The translations under genes were made by a program, and so were the position numbers. Shown here piece by piece: positions 9,151-18,417 of a DNA stretch of 60,219 bases (position 1 is its first letter; each line of letters opens with the position of its first letter). The stretch is from positions 1 to 60,219 of the forward strand of contig JACKCG010000012.1 in assembly GCA_020634135.1 (NCBI GenBank), given 5' to 3'. The DNA is from Anaerolineaceae bacterium (lineage in GTDB: Bacteria > Chloroflexota > Anaerolineae > Aggregatilineales > Phototrophicaceae). Below the pieces are notes generated by a model. That model made no database searches and had not been told where the DNA came from. It saw only the letters and a program-made list of their open reading frames with translations.

Positions 9151-10644
9151 GTGAGCGAATCAAATAAAATCCGCGAGCTTCTGCAGCAAGGCGTTGAAGC
9201 CGCCCGATCGGGGAACAAGATCGGGGCGCGCGAGCTTTTCCAGCAAGTCGTTGACCTGGATGAACACAGTGAGCAGGGGTGGTATTACCTGGCACGGGTG
9301 ATGGATACGGACGAGGAGCGACGTGTTTGCCTGGCGAACGTCCTGTTCATCAACCCGGATAATGAGAATGCCCGGAAAGCGATGGAACAGATTGAAGCGC
9401 GAGCCAAACAGCAGCAATCCAATGAAGAAGTGATCCCCGGCATCACCCGCCGCCAGTTGACGCTGATTGTTGGCGGTGGCGCGGTGGTCATCGTGCTGCT
9501 GCTGGTCGTGGTGATCGCCGTTATCAGCGGCAATAACGCGCAGGTTGCGTCACAGACACGGGATGCGCAGCAGGTACTGATGGAGCAAACCGGCCTCGCC
9601 AATACCCAGGCTGCGATCTTTGCCGAGCAGACCGCTGTTCAGGAGTCGCTGATGACGCCGACGCCGACCACGACGCCCACGCCGAATCTGCCGCCAACCT
9701 GGACGCCTTCCCCCGCACCCACCGAGTTCGTGGCGGCGACTCCGCTGCCGCAGCCCGAAGGCCTGTTCGGGAATCTCGCCGCGTGGAGCGGGCGCGATTC
9801 ACGCGGGGATGGCCTGCTGGAAGTCGGGTACTTCCCGTTGAACGGCGGCGGCCAGTTCACGCAGGTTGGGACGGCGAAAGGCGTGGATGTACGGATCAGC
9901 GCTGACGGCCAGCGGCTGCTCTATGTCCGGCGTTATGTGACGGAGGACATCGGCCCGGAAATCATTAACCTGAATGGCACGCTGCCAGAGACGATTGGCG
10001 TCGGACTGCCGATTACCCAGCTTCAGATGGTTTCGTTCTGCAATACGGCCAATTTCATCGCCTTTGCTGCGATTTCGACGGACGCCCCCCAGGGATTCCG
10101 CCTGACTCAACCGCCGACACAGGTTTACCTGCTTGACCTGAGTACCAAAACCCTCAGCCGGCTGACAAACGACGATGCGGTCTACACCTATCCGGCGCTT
10201 TCGCCGGACTGCACGCGCATCGCGGCGGTGAAGAGTCCTTCGGCGGTGGCTGGAACGGATGAAGACATTGTATTGATTGACGTGGCGACACTGGGGCAGA
10301 CGCCGGTCACGACGGACGCAGGGAACTTCATCGAAACGATGGTAGGGTGGGCACCCGACAATATGCGCATTGTGTATGCCGCCGCGCAGGCTGGTAGCCC
10401 GAATAACCACGACATCATCGTCCGCAATGCCGATGGTGGTGGCACGCCCAGCGTGGTCGTGAACAGCCCCGCCGACGATGTCTACCCGGTGTTCAGCCCG
10501 GACGGACAGTATATTGCGTATTCCAGCAACGAGCGCGGGCAGTATGATATTTTCATCCTGAACCTGGCGAACCCGGGCGACCGGCGCCAACTGACGAACA
10601 GTGAGAACCAGGACTTCGCCGGTGGCTGGTGGTCGCCGTCGTAG
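9151..10644 (+). CDS. Paralogous membrane-anchored TPR / TolB-like propeller protein
   Basis: The 497-residue product (GTG start, AAGGATT upstream) repeats the plan of the preceding gene. It has an N-terminal TPR module (GVEAARSGNKIGARELFQQVV), a transmembrane helix near 107-128, a Gln/Ala-rich segment, a TPTPTTTPTPN linker and a PD40 propeller (about 210-497) with blades such as PALSPDCTRIAAV and PVFSPDGQYIAYSS. The propeller is more diverged than its neighbour's, as expected for specialised ligands. Three such genes in a row indicate tandem duplication. Which ligands they bind is not visible. Confidence 0.85.
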   Translation: MSESNKIRELLQQGVEAARSGNKIGARELFQQVVDLDEHSEQGWYYLARVMDTDEERRVCLANVLFINPDNENARKAMEQIEARAKQQQSNEEVIPGITRRQLTLIVGGGAVVIVLLLVVVIAVISGNNAQVASQTRDAQQVLMEQTGLANTQAAIFAEQTAVQESLMTPTPTTTPTPNLPPTWTPSPAPTEFVAATPLPQPEGLFGNLAAWSGRDSRGDGLLEVGYFPLNGGGQFTQVGTAKGVDVRISADGQRLLYVRRYVTEDIGPEIINLNGTLPETIGVGLPITQLQMVSFCNTANFIAFAAISTDAPQGFRLTQPPTQVYLLDLSTKTLSRLTNDDAVYTYPALSPDCTRIAAVKSPSAVAGTDEDIVLIDVATLGQTPVTTDAGNFIETMVGWAPDNMRIVYAAAQAGSPNNHDIIVRNADGGGTPSVVVNSPADDVYPVFSPDGQYIAYSSNERGQYDIFILNLANPGDRRQLTNSENQDFAGGWWSPS

Positions 10645-10701
10645 CGACTGGGAGACGTGTATCCGTTTTGCCTGCGGGCGGCCCGGCGTGGTCGCCCGTT
10701 T

Positions 10702-11613
10702 TCATGCCTGCTGATGTCCAACTAAGCGCCACAAGTCAGTACAAAAGAAGTAATCAATTGTCCGGATGTAATCTCTCAATACGGGTTCTGTTTGCATGTT
10801 CGGGCGTATATCACAGTAATACACACCGTCCAAGGGGTTTAATTTCACAGTGTATCCCTTGAAATGGCCGGGCAGAAAAGTAGCATCAACTCGATACTGA
10901 TTTTCCTGTTTTGTTTGCTTACGCTGGACATCATTCAGAAAGATGGCAATGTGCGGCAGTGCGGTATCGGTCAGTTTGCTATACAGAAATTTATCCACGA
11001 AAATCTTATCAATCCGGTCTTTACTGGATGTTTTGACCGAACCAATCGCTTTAAGCTGGTCAGCATCGAATAGCAGCAGATCATGTTGGTAGCTCATGTG
11101 AAACTGTACTACGCCATCCACTTCTACTGGAACCTGAACCGTGCCAGTTCTGCATTCAACACCCACATACAGGACTAAGAGCTGAATAAGCCTCTCAAAT
11201 AAATCGCCATTGATTTTCCGCGCTCGGTTAGATGCCCCTATGGGTAAGGCGTCAAGCACGGCACCAATAGATTGCTGGATTGTATAAATAGAACGAATAA
11301 TGATGGCGCGGCGGGCCAAATCATTTTCAGGAACATCACGTATATTTTGCAGGATGTCTGGAAAGTCTTTTGAGAGCCATACTGTATCTGCGGCGGTATA
11401 CAGTAGATTTGAATTCAGAGGCCGTGTGATATTGAAGTGACCATCTTCCCGGTATTGATAAAAACGGTAGTGGTTTTCGTTTTGAGAAACAATCACAGCC
11501 TGCAAGCCATCTGCGGCAAAATCCAGGTATTGCGTGGTGAAATGGATGTACTCATGAAGCGATCTGAAATCGTCTTTGTTTGTCACGACACTGATAAGGT
11601 CGTCTAACCTCAC
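10702..11613 (-). CDS. Probable type II restriction endonuclease (PD-(D/E)XK-like)
   Basis: The 303-residue protein overlaps the end of the DNA methyltransferase gene by 4 bp (ATGA), the usual layout of a restriction-modification pair. In the C-terminal half, HDLLLFDADQLKAIGSVKT provides an acidic residue and a Val-Lys pair on predicted beta strands, compatible with a PD-(D/E)XK nuclease core, followed by the basic helix SSKDRIDKIFVDKF. The identification comes from context plus this motif; the cleavage sequence cannot be predicted. Base composition is clearly more AT-rich than the neighbouring genes, in line with horizontal acquisition. Confidence 0.7.
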   Translation of the reverse strand: MRLDDLISVVTNKDDFRSLHEYIHFTTQYLDFAADGLQAVIVSQNENHYRFYQYREDGHFNITRPLNSNLLYTAADTVWLSKDFPDILQNIRDVPENDLARRAIIIRSIYTIQQSIGAVLDALPIGASNRARKINGDLFERLIQLLVLYVGVECRTGTVQVPVEVDGVVQFHMSYQHDLLLFDADQLKAIGSVKTSSKDRIDKIFVDKFLYSKLTDTALPHIAIFLNDVQRKQTKQENQYRVDATFLPGHFKGYTVKLNPLDGVYYCDIRPNMQTEPVLRDYIRTIDYFFCTDLWRLVGHQQA

Positions 11614-12548
11614 CGAATACTCTCCCGCCGTTCGGCTGTTTTTCGGTCCGATTCAATCCAATCTTCAATCCGCATTCTACGGACATTGTCTAATCTGTCC
11701 ATCGCCCAACCATTATATTCAGGCTCACGATCACACCCTAGCCAATAACGCCCCAACTGTTCCGCTGCCACCAGGGTTGTCCCTGATCCTGAAAAAGGGT
11801 CTACTACCGTTTCACCGATTTCCGATGATGCAAGTATAAATTTTCTAATGAGTTCTTCCGGTTTTTGTGTGGGGTGCGGGGTGGTCTCCCCCATCCCATT
11901 ACAGGTAGTGGGAATGTCTATCACATCCTTCGGTTTTGCGCCTCTGGGATGAGGAATCCAGGCGTCCCGCTTGCGGCCATCCCCATATTGGCTGGTTTCC
12001 GCCTGGGGGTGAGAGGGGTATTTGAGCGTGTGTGCTCCATAAGGAATGCGAATATCATCTATGTTGAGTTGAACCTTTTTTGTCTTACGGAAGTGAATGA
12101 TGCTTTCATGAGAACGCCCCCAATCACTCCCCAGATTGGCCTTGTTTTTGTAGTGCCAGATAATCCAGCGGCACGACTCGAAATGGCGCATTGCAGGGTG
12201 TTTAATATCGGCCAGGATTTCCGAGAACCCGCAAATATACAAGCTGCCATCGGGCTTCAATACTCTTGCGGCCTGCTCAATCCATTGAAGTGACCAGGCG
12301 ATGTATTCTTCCTGACTCTCAAAATTATCCCAATCGGCTTTCTTGATGTTATATGGGGGATCTGCAAAGATAAGGTCTACGGTTTTGGCTTCAAGCGAGC
12401 GTAGCCAGTCAATGGCATCGCCCTGATAAAGTTTTCCGTGAGGATGGTCATAGTGCAGCCTGAAACCAGAGGATTCTGGCTCAATTGCTAGTCTGTTCCC
12501 CGTTATGTCCAGGTGTTCGAACAACCTCAACTGTTCTTTATTCACCAA
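11610..12548 (-). CDS. DNA (adenine-N6 or cytosine-N4) methyltransferase of a type II R-M system
   Basis: The 312-residue enzyme has the catalytic motif DPPYNI (about 61-66) before the SAM-binding motif DPFSGSGTT (about 254-262). This order marks the beta class of amino-methyltransferases. HPTQKPEELIRKFI just before motif I is also typical. It would transfer a methyl group from S-adenosylmethionine to a specific DNA site and protect it from the endonuclease encoded directly downstream. It is first in the operon, so protection would precede cutting. No separate controller gene is adjacent. The central segment with DAWIPHPRG probably contributes to target recognition. Confidence 0.9.
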   Translation of the reverse strand: MVNKEQLRLFEHLDITGNRLAIEPESSGFRLHYDHPHGKLYQGDAIDWLRSLEAKTVDLIFADPPYNIKKADWDNFESQEEYIAWSLQWIEQAARVLKPDGSLYICGFSEILADIKHPAMRHFESCRWIIWHYKNKANLGSDWGRSHESIIHFRKTKKVQLNIDDIRIPYGAHTLKYPSHPQAETSQYGDGRKRDAWIPHPRGAKPKDVIDIPTTCNGMGETTPHPTQKPEELIRKFILASSEIGETVVDPFSGSGTTLVAAEQLGRYWLGCDREPEYNGWAMDRLDNVRRMRIEDWIESDRKTAERRESIR

Positions 12549-12740
12549 TTTCGCTTACTCTCTCTCCCGCTCGCTTGTTTATATCTTAGCGCAATGTCCC
12601 CTCTTAGTGTAGCATGGCATGAGAATGGCTGCCGCAGCCTATCCCCGGATATGCTTCACCAGCCCGAATGTGATTGATGTCACTTGACGGAAGGCGAACG
12701 CCAGGCATACCATAAGAAAAAGGTGATAGGAGCAATAATC

Positions 12741-12944
12741 ATGTTCGGTAAACACTTATGGCAGGGAATAGGCACTGCTGCGCGCATTATGCTGGTGACA
12801 TTCGCCGCGATGTTCGCCATTGTCTTCCTCCTCACCCGCCTGCACATTGTTTTGAACGCTGACCTGGCAACCCCACTGCTGGTTGTCCTGGTCGTTTCGG
12901 TGGTGATCCTGACGGAAACCGCCACACACCGCCGAGGCACCTGA
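12741..12944 (+). CDS. Small two-helix membrane protein, 67 aa
   Basis: The start is placed at ATG 12741 because AGGAG lies 7-8 bp upstream. An earlier TTG at 12684 would add a basic extension without a ribosome binding site. Two hydrophobic helices (about 12-31 and 41-58) are separated by a short loop. There is no motif that assigns a function. It sits alone between the R-M pair and the LexA-type gene. Confidence 0.6.
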   Translation: MFGKHLWQGIGTAARIMLVTFAAMFAIVFLLTRLHIVLNADLATPLLVVLVVSVVILTETATHRRGT

Positions 12945-13023
12945 TCCCCCAACACACATTAAAAATGAGCGTGGCTGGCGCGTTGCCAACCGATCTCTAA
13001 TCAAACTCGAACCATATTGGTGA

Positions 13024-13039
13024 TAGAATATCTGTTCTA
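13024..13039. promoter_or_regulatory. LexA-like palindromic operator (TAGAATATCTGTTCTA)
   Basis: The 16-bp site has 5-bp inverted arms TAGAA/TTCTA. The inner 12 bases GAATATCTGTTC match the Gram-positive-type SOS box GAACATATGTTC at 10 of 12 positions. It lies 55 bp before the ATG of a protein that is itself a LexA-type DNA-binding domain, so autoregulation is likely. Confidence 0.55.
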
Positions 13040-13093
13040 TTTTGTGGTATGCTGTTTTACTGGTTAGGATTTTGTTACACCAGTGGAGACAGC

Positions 13094-13345
13094 ATGGACA
13101 TCACCGATATCGAAAGCACGGTCTTCCAGTTTATCTGTGACTTCTGGGGAGAGCATGGTTACTCGCCAACCCTGCGCGAAATCTCAGATGGCTGCTATAT
13201 GTCACCCGGCAATGTGTACCGTTATCTGGATAAGCTGGAGATGCGCGGCTGTATCCGCCGGCAGACGGGTATTGCCCGCAGTATCGTGATTCTGGATGAG
13301 TCGCACTGTTCCCGCGCCCCGGAAAACAACCCGAAAGAACACTAA
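13094..13345 (+). CDS. LexA-type winged-helix DNA-binding protein lacking the peptidase domain
   Basis: From ATG 13094 the 83-residue protein matches the N-terminal winged helix of LexA. Helix 1 is VFQFICDFWGEHGYSPT, then the LREISDGCYM turn, the recognition helix SPGNVYRYLDKL, and the wing residues RGCIRRQTGIARSIVI. Full LexA is about 200 residues with a Ser-Lys self-cleaving domain; here the sequence ends after the wing, so RecA-stimulated cleavage is impossible. It could be a non-cleavable repressor or an antagonist of full LexA. The upstream palindrome suggests that it binds LexA-like sites, possibly including the GAAC-N4-GTTC repeats before the phage-type genes (inference). A start at 13049 lacks a ribosome binding site. 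Confidence 0.75.
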   Translation: MDITDIESTVFQFICDFWGEHGYSPTLREISDGCYMSPGNVYRYLDKLEMRGCIRRQTGIARSIVILDESHCSRAPENNPKEH

Positions 13346-13349
13346 ATGT

Positions 13350-14165
13350 CTACGATTCAGACAACCCCGTATAGCGTCCCTGTGTGTGGAAAGCCGCCAG
13401 TGCAGTACGCATTTGCGTTTTAATGGAGTCGCTCGCCAGCGCGAAGGCCGCCCGCAGCAGGTCGCCTGCCCGCAGCAGGTCGCCCCGGTCAGCGGCGACG
13501 AACCCGCGCCAGAAAGGGAGCAGCGGATCATCGGGGATAAGCGCCATCGCCGCCCCATAATCGCTATCCGCCTGCGCCAGTTGGCCGAGTGTGGCAAAGA
13601 CCCGCGCCCGCGCCGCCAGAATCATCGCCCGGATTCCCTGACCGAAGTCGTCACCTGGGGCGAACCGGGCATCCAGGTCGGCCAGCGCCGCCGTGTAGTA
13701 ACCGGGAGCCTCCCCGGAGCGGCCATCCGCCGCCGCTAAATCCCCGGCTTTGTGCAGCCAGTTCCAGGTCTGCGGCATTTTTTCGAGCAAGGTTCGCCCC
13801 GCCGCGTAGTCCTTGTGGTGTAGAACCAGGTAAAACAGGCGTTCGGCCAGCGCCCGGTCATCAGGAAAACCTGCGTGGGCGCGAGCGGCGGCAGTTACAG
13901 CGGCGGCGGTATCGCCCAACTGCTCCAGCGTCACGACGCGGAATAAGGCATCGGCGGGAGTCAGGTCGGTGAGCTGGTCAAGATCGGCCAGGGCTGCCCG
14001 CAGGTTATCCTCCCCCGGCATCCGGGCGATGACCTGGGCGCGAAGGCGGCGGGCGGTGTTATCGTGCGGGTCAGCGTCAAGCTGCTGGTTGAGGGCGTCA
14101 AGGGCATCTTCGAGTTCGCCGGTGCGGATAAAGGCTTCAGCAAGCTGCATCGGGGTATACGGCAT
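13350..14165 (-). CDS. TPR-repeat protein, 271 aa
   Basis: The protein is Ala/Leu/Asp-rich and built of helical pairs. The first is a clear TPR (PMQLAEAFIRTGELEDALDALNQQLDADPHD); others follow at about 40-75, 90-125, 170-205 and 215-250. There is no signal peptide, so it is presumably a cytoplasmic scaffold. Its ATG overlaps the stop of the upstream gene (TAATG), which implies translational coupling and a joint function. Its stop lies 4 bp from the stop of the convergent LexA-type gene. Confidence 0.75.
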   Translation of the reverse strand: MPYTPMQLAEAFIRTGELEDALDALNQQLDADPHDNTARRLRAQVIARMPGEDNLRAALADLDQLTDLTPADALFRVVTLEQLGDTAAAVTAAARAHAGFPDDRALAERLFYLVLHHKDYAAGRTLLEKMPQTWNWLHKAGDLAAADGRSGEAPGYYTAALADLDARFAPGDDFGQGIRAMILAARARVFATLGQLAQADSDYGAAMALIPDDPLLPFWRGFVAADRGDLLRAGDLLRAAFALASDSIKTQMRTALAAFHTQGRYTGLSES

Positions 14166-14800
14166 TATTCATCCCCAGGCAGACCGAATATATAGGCGCG
14201 TTTGCGGGCATCCATCGCGTGACTCAGTTCGGTTTCGGAACGAGTACGCCAGGTCGTATGGATATCCTTGACAAAACTTTCGATCAGTTCAAACGCCAGC
14301 AGCCGAAAATCGGTGCTGTCAAAGGTGGAGTCCTGGCGCGGCCAGCCATATCCCCAGGCGAACCACGACCCATTGGGCAGGATCAGGAAGTCGTAGAATG
14401 AGTTCGCGCCCGGCTCATTGCCGATAAACACGGCGATGCGCCCGCACAATTCCTTGAAGGCCGAGCCTGGAATCTGAGCTTCGTCGCGGATATTCGGCCA
14501 GGCTTCGCCCACCAGCGGCACAAAAATCACGCTCCAGTCCTCAATCGGGATTTGCAGCGCCCGCCGGTTGCCCCCTGCCGGGTGATCTATCAGGCGCGGT
14601 TCGCCCAGTTCCATCAGGCCGCGTTCCCGGCACTCATAAATGACGGTTCGCAGCGCGGCAAACAGCGAATCGATAAACATGACAGTTTGCTTCTGGATAT
14701 ACGCCCGCTGCTGGCGGCGCTCCAACAGAATACGTTCGAGCGAATTGAAGGCCTTCTCCTCTTTTTTCGGCTGGTGTGTAACTTGGAATTCGTCGCTCAT
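14165..14800 (-). CDS. Hypothetical protein coupled to a TPR protein, 211 aa
   Basis: I do not recognise this family. The product is soluble, with a charged helical N-terminus (KKEEKAFNSLERILLERRQQR), a helix that may pack against a membrane or partner (QTVMFIDSLFAALRTVIYE), and a mixed alpha/beta remainder including WSVIFVPLVGEAWPNI. It is first in a two-gene unit with the TPR protein and is followed upstream by the sensor kinase gene in the same orientation (65 bp gap). Involvement in signalling with that kinase is possible but not shown. Confidence 0.65.
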   Translation of the reverse strand: MSDEFQVTHQPKKEEKAFNSLERILLERRQQRAYIQKQTVMFIDSLFAALRTVIYECRERGLMELGEPRLIDHPAGGNRRALQIPIEDWSVIFVPLVGEAWPNIRDEAQIPGSAFKELCGRIAVFIGNEPGANSFYDFLILPNGSWFAWGYGWPRQDSTFDSTDFRLLAFELIESFVKDIHTTWRTRSETELSHAMDARKRAYIFGLPGDE

Positions 14801-14865
14801 GAGATTCTCGCTGCACTCAATTTTTGATTTTCATTATGCCGCTCGAAACCGGACGGCTGAACCCC

Positions 14866-17800
14866 CTAAGTTGCGGGGTTTATGGGAGCTGTTTCATCCG
14901 CCTCAACCATTGGCAGCCATACCGAGAAGCAGCTCCCTTTTTCCGGCACGCTCTGGACGTTAATCTCCCCCTGATGGAGTTCGATAATCTCTTTGGTGAT
15001 GCTCAGGCCCAGGCCTAAGCCCACACTGCGCCCCTCAACCTGGTAAAACGGCTCGAACAAATGGGGCAGATGTTCGGGTTTAATGCCCGTCCCGGTATCG
15101 CGGACATCTATCACCACATAGCTGCCCTGGATGCGGGCGGAAAGCGTGATGGTGCCGCCACGCGCGGTATGGTTGATCGCATTGGCGACCAGGTTAGTCA
15201 GCACCTGGTTGATCCGCACCACATCCACATCCACCAGGAGGGGCGCTTCCGGCAGATGAAGCTGCAAGATAATGGATTTCTGCGCCGCTTCCAGGGTCTG
15301 CACATCGGCAAGGGCTGATAACAACGCCTGCACGCTGGTGACTTGTTTTTCCAGCGCAATGATGCCACGTTCAAAACGGGAGACATCCAGTAGTTTTTCG
15401 ATCAGATCGTGCATGGTTTCGGTCACTCTGGAGATGATATCGAGGTGCTTATCCATGTCCTGCGGCTGTTTCTTCGCCAGGTACAGGCGGGTTTTGAGGT
15501 TGGTGATCGGCGTTCTGAGTTCATGGGCGGCGCTGACAACAAAACGCGCTTTTTGCGCCTCCAACGCCTTCTCCTGGCTGATGTCACGGACGATCATCAC
15601 CCGGCTCGGTATGGTTTCTACCTTGTTGGTCCGGATACGGGCCAGTGTGATAGCCGCATCAAACTCAGTGCCATCCTTGCGCCGCAGCCGCACTTCCCCG
15701 GACCAGATACCCTGATTGCTAACGGCGTGTTCACTCTCCACGAGCATCGCATTATAGGCTTCCAGCGAAAGGGTTTGGCTGCGCTGCTTATAGATGTCCC
15801 ATTCTTCAGCAGTATAGCCCAGCAGCCGGAACATGGCCGGGTTGATATAGCGGGTACGGGGCTTGGGCGGGTGGGTGCTGGTATCATAGTCCAGCGCGCC
15901 CATCACACCCTCGTTGATGCTGTCGAGAATGGCGGTGATCTGCTGGCGCTGCGTTTCGACTTCAAGGGTGCGCTCAACCACACGCTGCTCCATCTCAATC
16001 GCATGGCGCTGCACCGAGTCAAACAACCAGGCACTGCGTATCGCGCTGCCGATCTGCGAAGCAAAAATCTGCAACCACTGCGCCTGGGATTTTGAGAAGG
16101 CATCTGTTTTGTAGCTAAGAAGGTGAACAAAGCCGATCACATCTTTATCGAGGAGAATCGGCGCTCCCAGGTATCCGTGAAATTCGGAGTCCCCTTCGAT
16201 CTTTTTCCAGCCTGCGTGCTGTTGAATATCCGGGATAATCAGGTATTCCCGGCTCGTTATCATCTGGCGCAGGTTCTCGGTCTCCGCCACTGTGAGCCGG
16301 ATCTTCAGGCGTTCCTTATGCTGCTCGCCAGTGTCCATGTGGCGGGAGCCGATCACCCGGCTGACGCCCCCTTCAATGAGGGAAATATCGGCCATGTCGT
16401 AAGGGATCACCTGACCGAGTTGTGCCAGTATATCGTTCAGCACCAGGTCGAGTTCCTGGCCGCTGTTGAGTTCCATCGCAATATTGGCGATTGCCTCCGC
16501 CAGTTGGCGTTGTTCGCGTTCGGCGCTTTGGGCGCTCCGGCGCACGAGGGCATTCGTCACCACCTCGCCAATACTTTTGAGCAAGGAAATATCGTCGGCG
16601 AACCAGTCGCGTTCCCGGCGGACGGTGTCAAACCCCAGGAATCCGATTGGCCGGTTGGCATAGGCCAGCGGTACGATCACTATGGACTTGATTTGCAGGT
16701 GAGTCCACATCTCGCGTTCGTCAGGGCTGGTGACAGGCGCATCGGCAACCCGGGGCAGCACAATGATTTCCTGCTGCTGCAAGTGGGCATATAACCAGGG
16801 ATAGTCGGTGGGAATGAGGCCATCCCGAAATTCCGAGGTGACCGGAATGCCTTCGTCCAGCCAATGATAAGCTAAGGTCATCCTCAGATTTTTTATCGCG
16901 TTGTAGAGGAAAACAAAGCCGCGATCCGCCCCGATCTGAGCGCCAATCGCGTTCAGGACCGACGTGATACCGGAGTCGATCTCATCCAGTTCAAGGTTAA
17001 TAAAGGTGGTCGAAATCGCATTGACCAGGAAATCGAGTTCCTGGCGTCTCCTGAGCATCTGGTGCGCCCGCTGCCGTTCGATCTCAGCGCCGGTGCGCTC
17101 GGCAAAAACCTGGATCAGCGGCCTGATGGTCGCCAGGATGTTCAGCTCGGACTCGTGCATCACGACCAGGATGCCCAGCGGCTTGCCCTCCTGGGTGTAA
17201 ATGGGCGCGCCGAAATAGCTTTCGATGCCCATAGTTTGCAGCCCCCGGTCATTGGGAAAGAGAGACTGGACATCCCTGGGGTAGAAGGCCATATTGCGGT
17301 TTATCACGGTTTCGCAGGGCGTGCCAGGCAGCGCGTAGCGAAAGTTATCACCAAATTCGCCCTTGTTCCAGAACGCCAGCGTTTGCACGGTGTCCGGCGT
17401 GACCAGTTCGCCCACAAAGACGAAGCTGGCATGGATCGCTCCCGCCAGCGCTTTCACCAGCCGGTAGAAGTAATCGTCCCCGATTGCCGCAGACGTGACT
17501 TCCAGGATGGCGCGGAGCGTTTCTTCTATCTGGCGGGTGGTGGTGATCTCCCGTACCGTACCGGCGTAATGGCGAATACCGCCCCCTTCGTCATGGATGG
17601 CATGGATGTTCAGATTGACGAGAATCCGCGAACCATCTTTCTTCTTAAGGAGGACTTCGACCTGCTCCGCCAACCCGTTTTCCGCCAGTCGGCTTTCGAC
17701 ACGCTTCCGATCCTGGGGATCCGCATAAACCTGGTGGATGATGTCGAGCGCATACAATTCTTCTTTGGTGGTGTAGCCCAGCATGTTCACCAGCGCCGGG

Positions 17801-18267
17801 TTGACTTCCAGGTAGCGGCCATCCGGCAAGCTGCGAAACATGCCGTCCTGGGCCTGCTCGAATAACACCCTGAGCCAGGCAAACTGCCCGCGCTGGGATG
17901 CCAATTGACGTTCCATGAGCTGCTCGACACGTTCGCGCAGCGCGTGGGGGTGGAGCGGCATGGTGATATAGTCGTCGGCCCCGGCGGCAAGGGCGGCATT
18001 GATGGCCTGCTGGGTGGGATGAACCAGCATGAGCACCGGGCGTTTGCCAAACTGAGGCAGGGCGTGCAGCCGGGTGCAGGTTTCATACCCATCCACTGCG
18101 GCTGAGTTCGCTTCCAGCACGACCAGGTCTACCGGCCACTTCTGGCAGGCTTCCAGGCATTGGTCGCCGTTCTCGGTTTCCATGACACGGTAACCCTGCT
18201 GGTTGAGTTGCTCGCGCAATAACTGACGACTGGATGGGTCATTCACGGTAAGCAAAATGAGCGACAT
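14866..18267 (-). CDS. Multi-GAF/PAS sensor histidine kinase with a degenerate receiver domain
   Basis: The 1133-residue protein begins with a receiver-like fold (about 1-118) in which the phosphoacceptor position is Glu (E52, LVVLEANSAAVDGYETC) and the conserved Lys is Met (DDYITMPLHP), so it should not accept phosphate. A PAS domain follows (about 130-250), then three GAF domains (about 255-770), a second PAS (about 790-900), HisKA with the H-box AAHELRTPI, and a HATPase with VANAINHT, RDTGTGIKP and LGLGLSI. It lacks membrane helices. The pseudo-receiver may act as a protein-binding or constitutively signalling domain. Its response regulator is not encoded next to it. Confidence 0.9.
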   Translation of the reverse strand: MSLILLTVNDPSSRQLLREQLNQQGYRVMETENGDQCLEACQKWPVDLVVLEANSAAVDGYETCTRLHALPQFGKRPVLMLVHPTQQAINAALAAGADDYITMPLHPHALRERVEQLMERQLASQRGQFAWLRVLFEQAQDGMFRSLPDGRYLEVNPALVNMLGYTTKEELYALDIIHQVYADPQDRKRVESRLAENGLAEQVEVLLKKKDGSRILVNLNIHAIHDEGGGIRHYAGTVREITTTRQIEETLRAILEVTSAAIGDDYFYRLVKALAGAIHASFVFVGELVTPDTVQTLAFWNKGEFGDNFRYALPGTPCETVINRNMAFYPRDVQSLFPNDRGLQTMGIESYFGAPIYTQEGKPLGILVVMHESELNILATIRPLIQVFAERTGAEIERQRAHQMLRRRQELDFLVNAISTTFINLELDEIDSGITSVLNAIGAQIGADRGFVFLYNAIKNLRMTLAYHWLDEGIPVTSEFRDGLIPTDYPWLYAHLQQQEIIVLPRVADAPVTSPDEREMWTHLQIKSIVIVPLAYANRPIGFLGFDTVRRERDWFADDISLLKSIGEVVTNALVRRSAQSAEREQRQLAEAIANIAMELNSGQELDLVLNDILAQLGQVIPYDMADISLIEGGVSRVIGSRHMDTGEQHKERLKIRLTVAETENLRQMITSREYLIIPDIQQHAGWKKIEGDSEFHGYLGAPILLDKDVIGFVHLLSYKTDAFSKSQAQWLQIFASQIGSAIRSAWLFDSVQRHAIEMEQRVVERTLEVETQRQQITAILDSINEGVMGALDYDTSTHPPKPRTRYINPAMFRLLGYTAEEWDIYKQRSQTLSLEAYNAMLVESEHAVSNQGIWSGEVRLRRKDGTEFDAAITLARIRTNKVETIPSRVMIVRDISQEKALEAQKARFVVSAAHELRTPITNLKTRLYLAKKQPQDMDKHLDIISRVTETMHDLIEKLLDVSRFERGIIALEKQVTSVQALLSALADVQTLEAAQKSIILQLHLPEAPLLVDVDVVRINQVLTNLVANAINHTARGGTITLSARIQGSYVVIDVRDTGTGIKPEHLPHLFEPFYQVEGRSVGLGLGLSITKEIIELHQGEINVQSVPEKGSCFSVWLPMVEADETAPINPAT

Positions 18268-18417
18268 AGGCGTTTCCGGTGCATTACGTTAACGACTGAC
18301 ACAGCCCATACTTCAGGCTGCGGGGCGAACCCAAGTGTCTCTACGCGAGAAGCGCATTAGATAAATAAGGCAGACATTACACAGTTGAGAGAGAAAATTC
18401 TGTTTGAGCAAGAGGTT

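Noticed and set aside
10670..10705. Possible further F2 copy between the propeller and endonuclease genes
   Set aside because: Only the GGGCGGCCCGGCGTGGTCGC core matches; neither end of the element is present.
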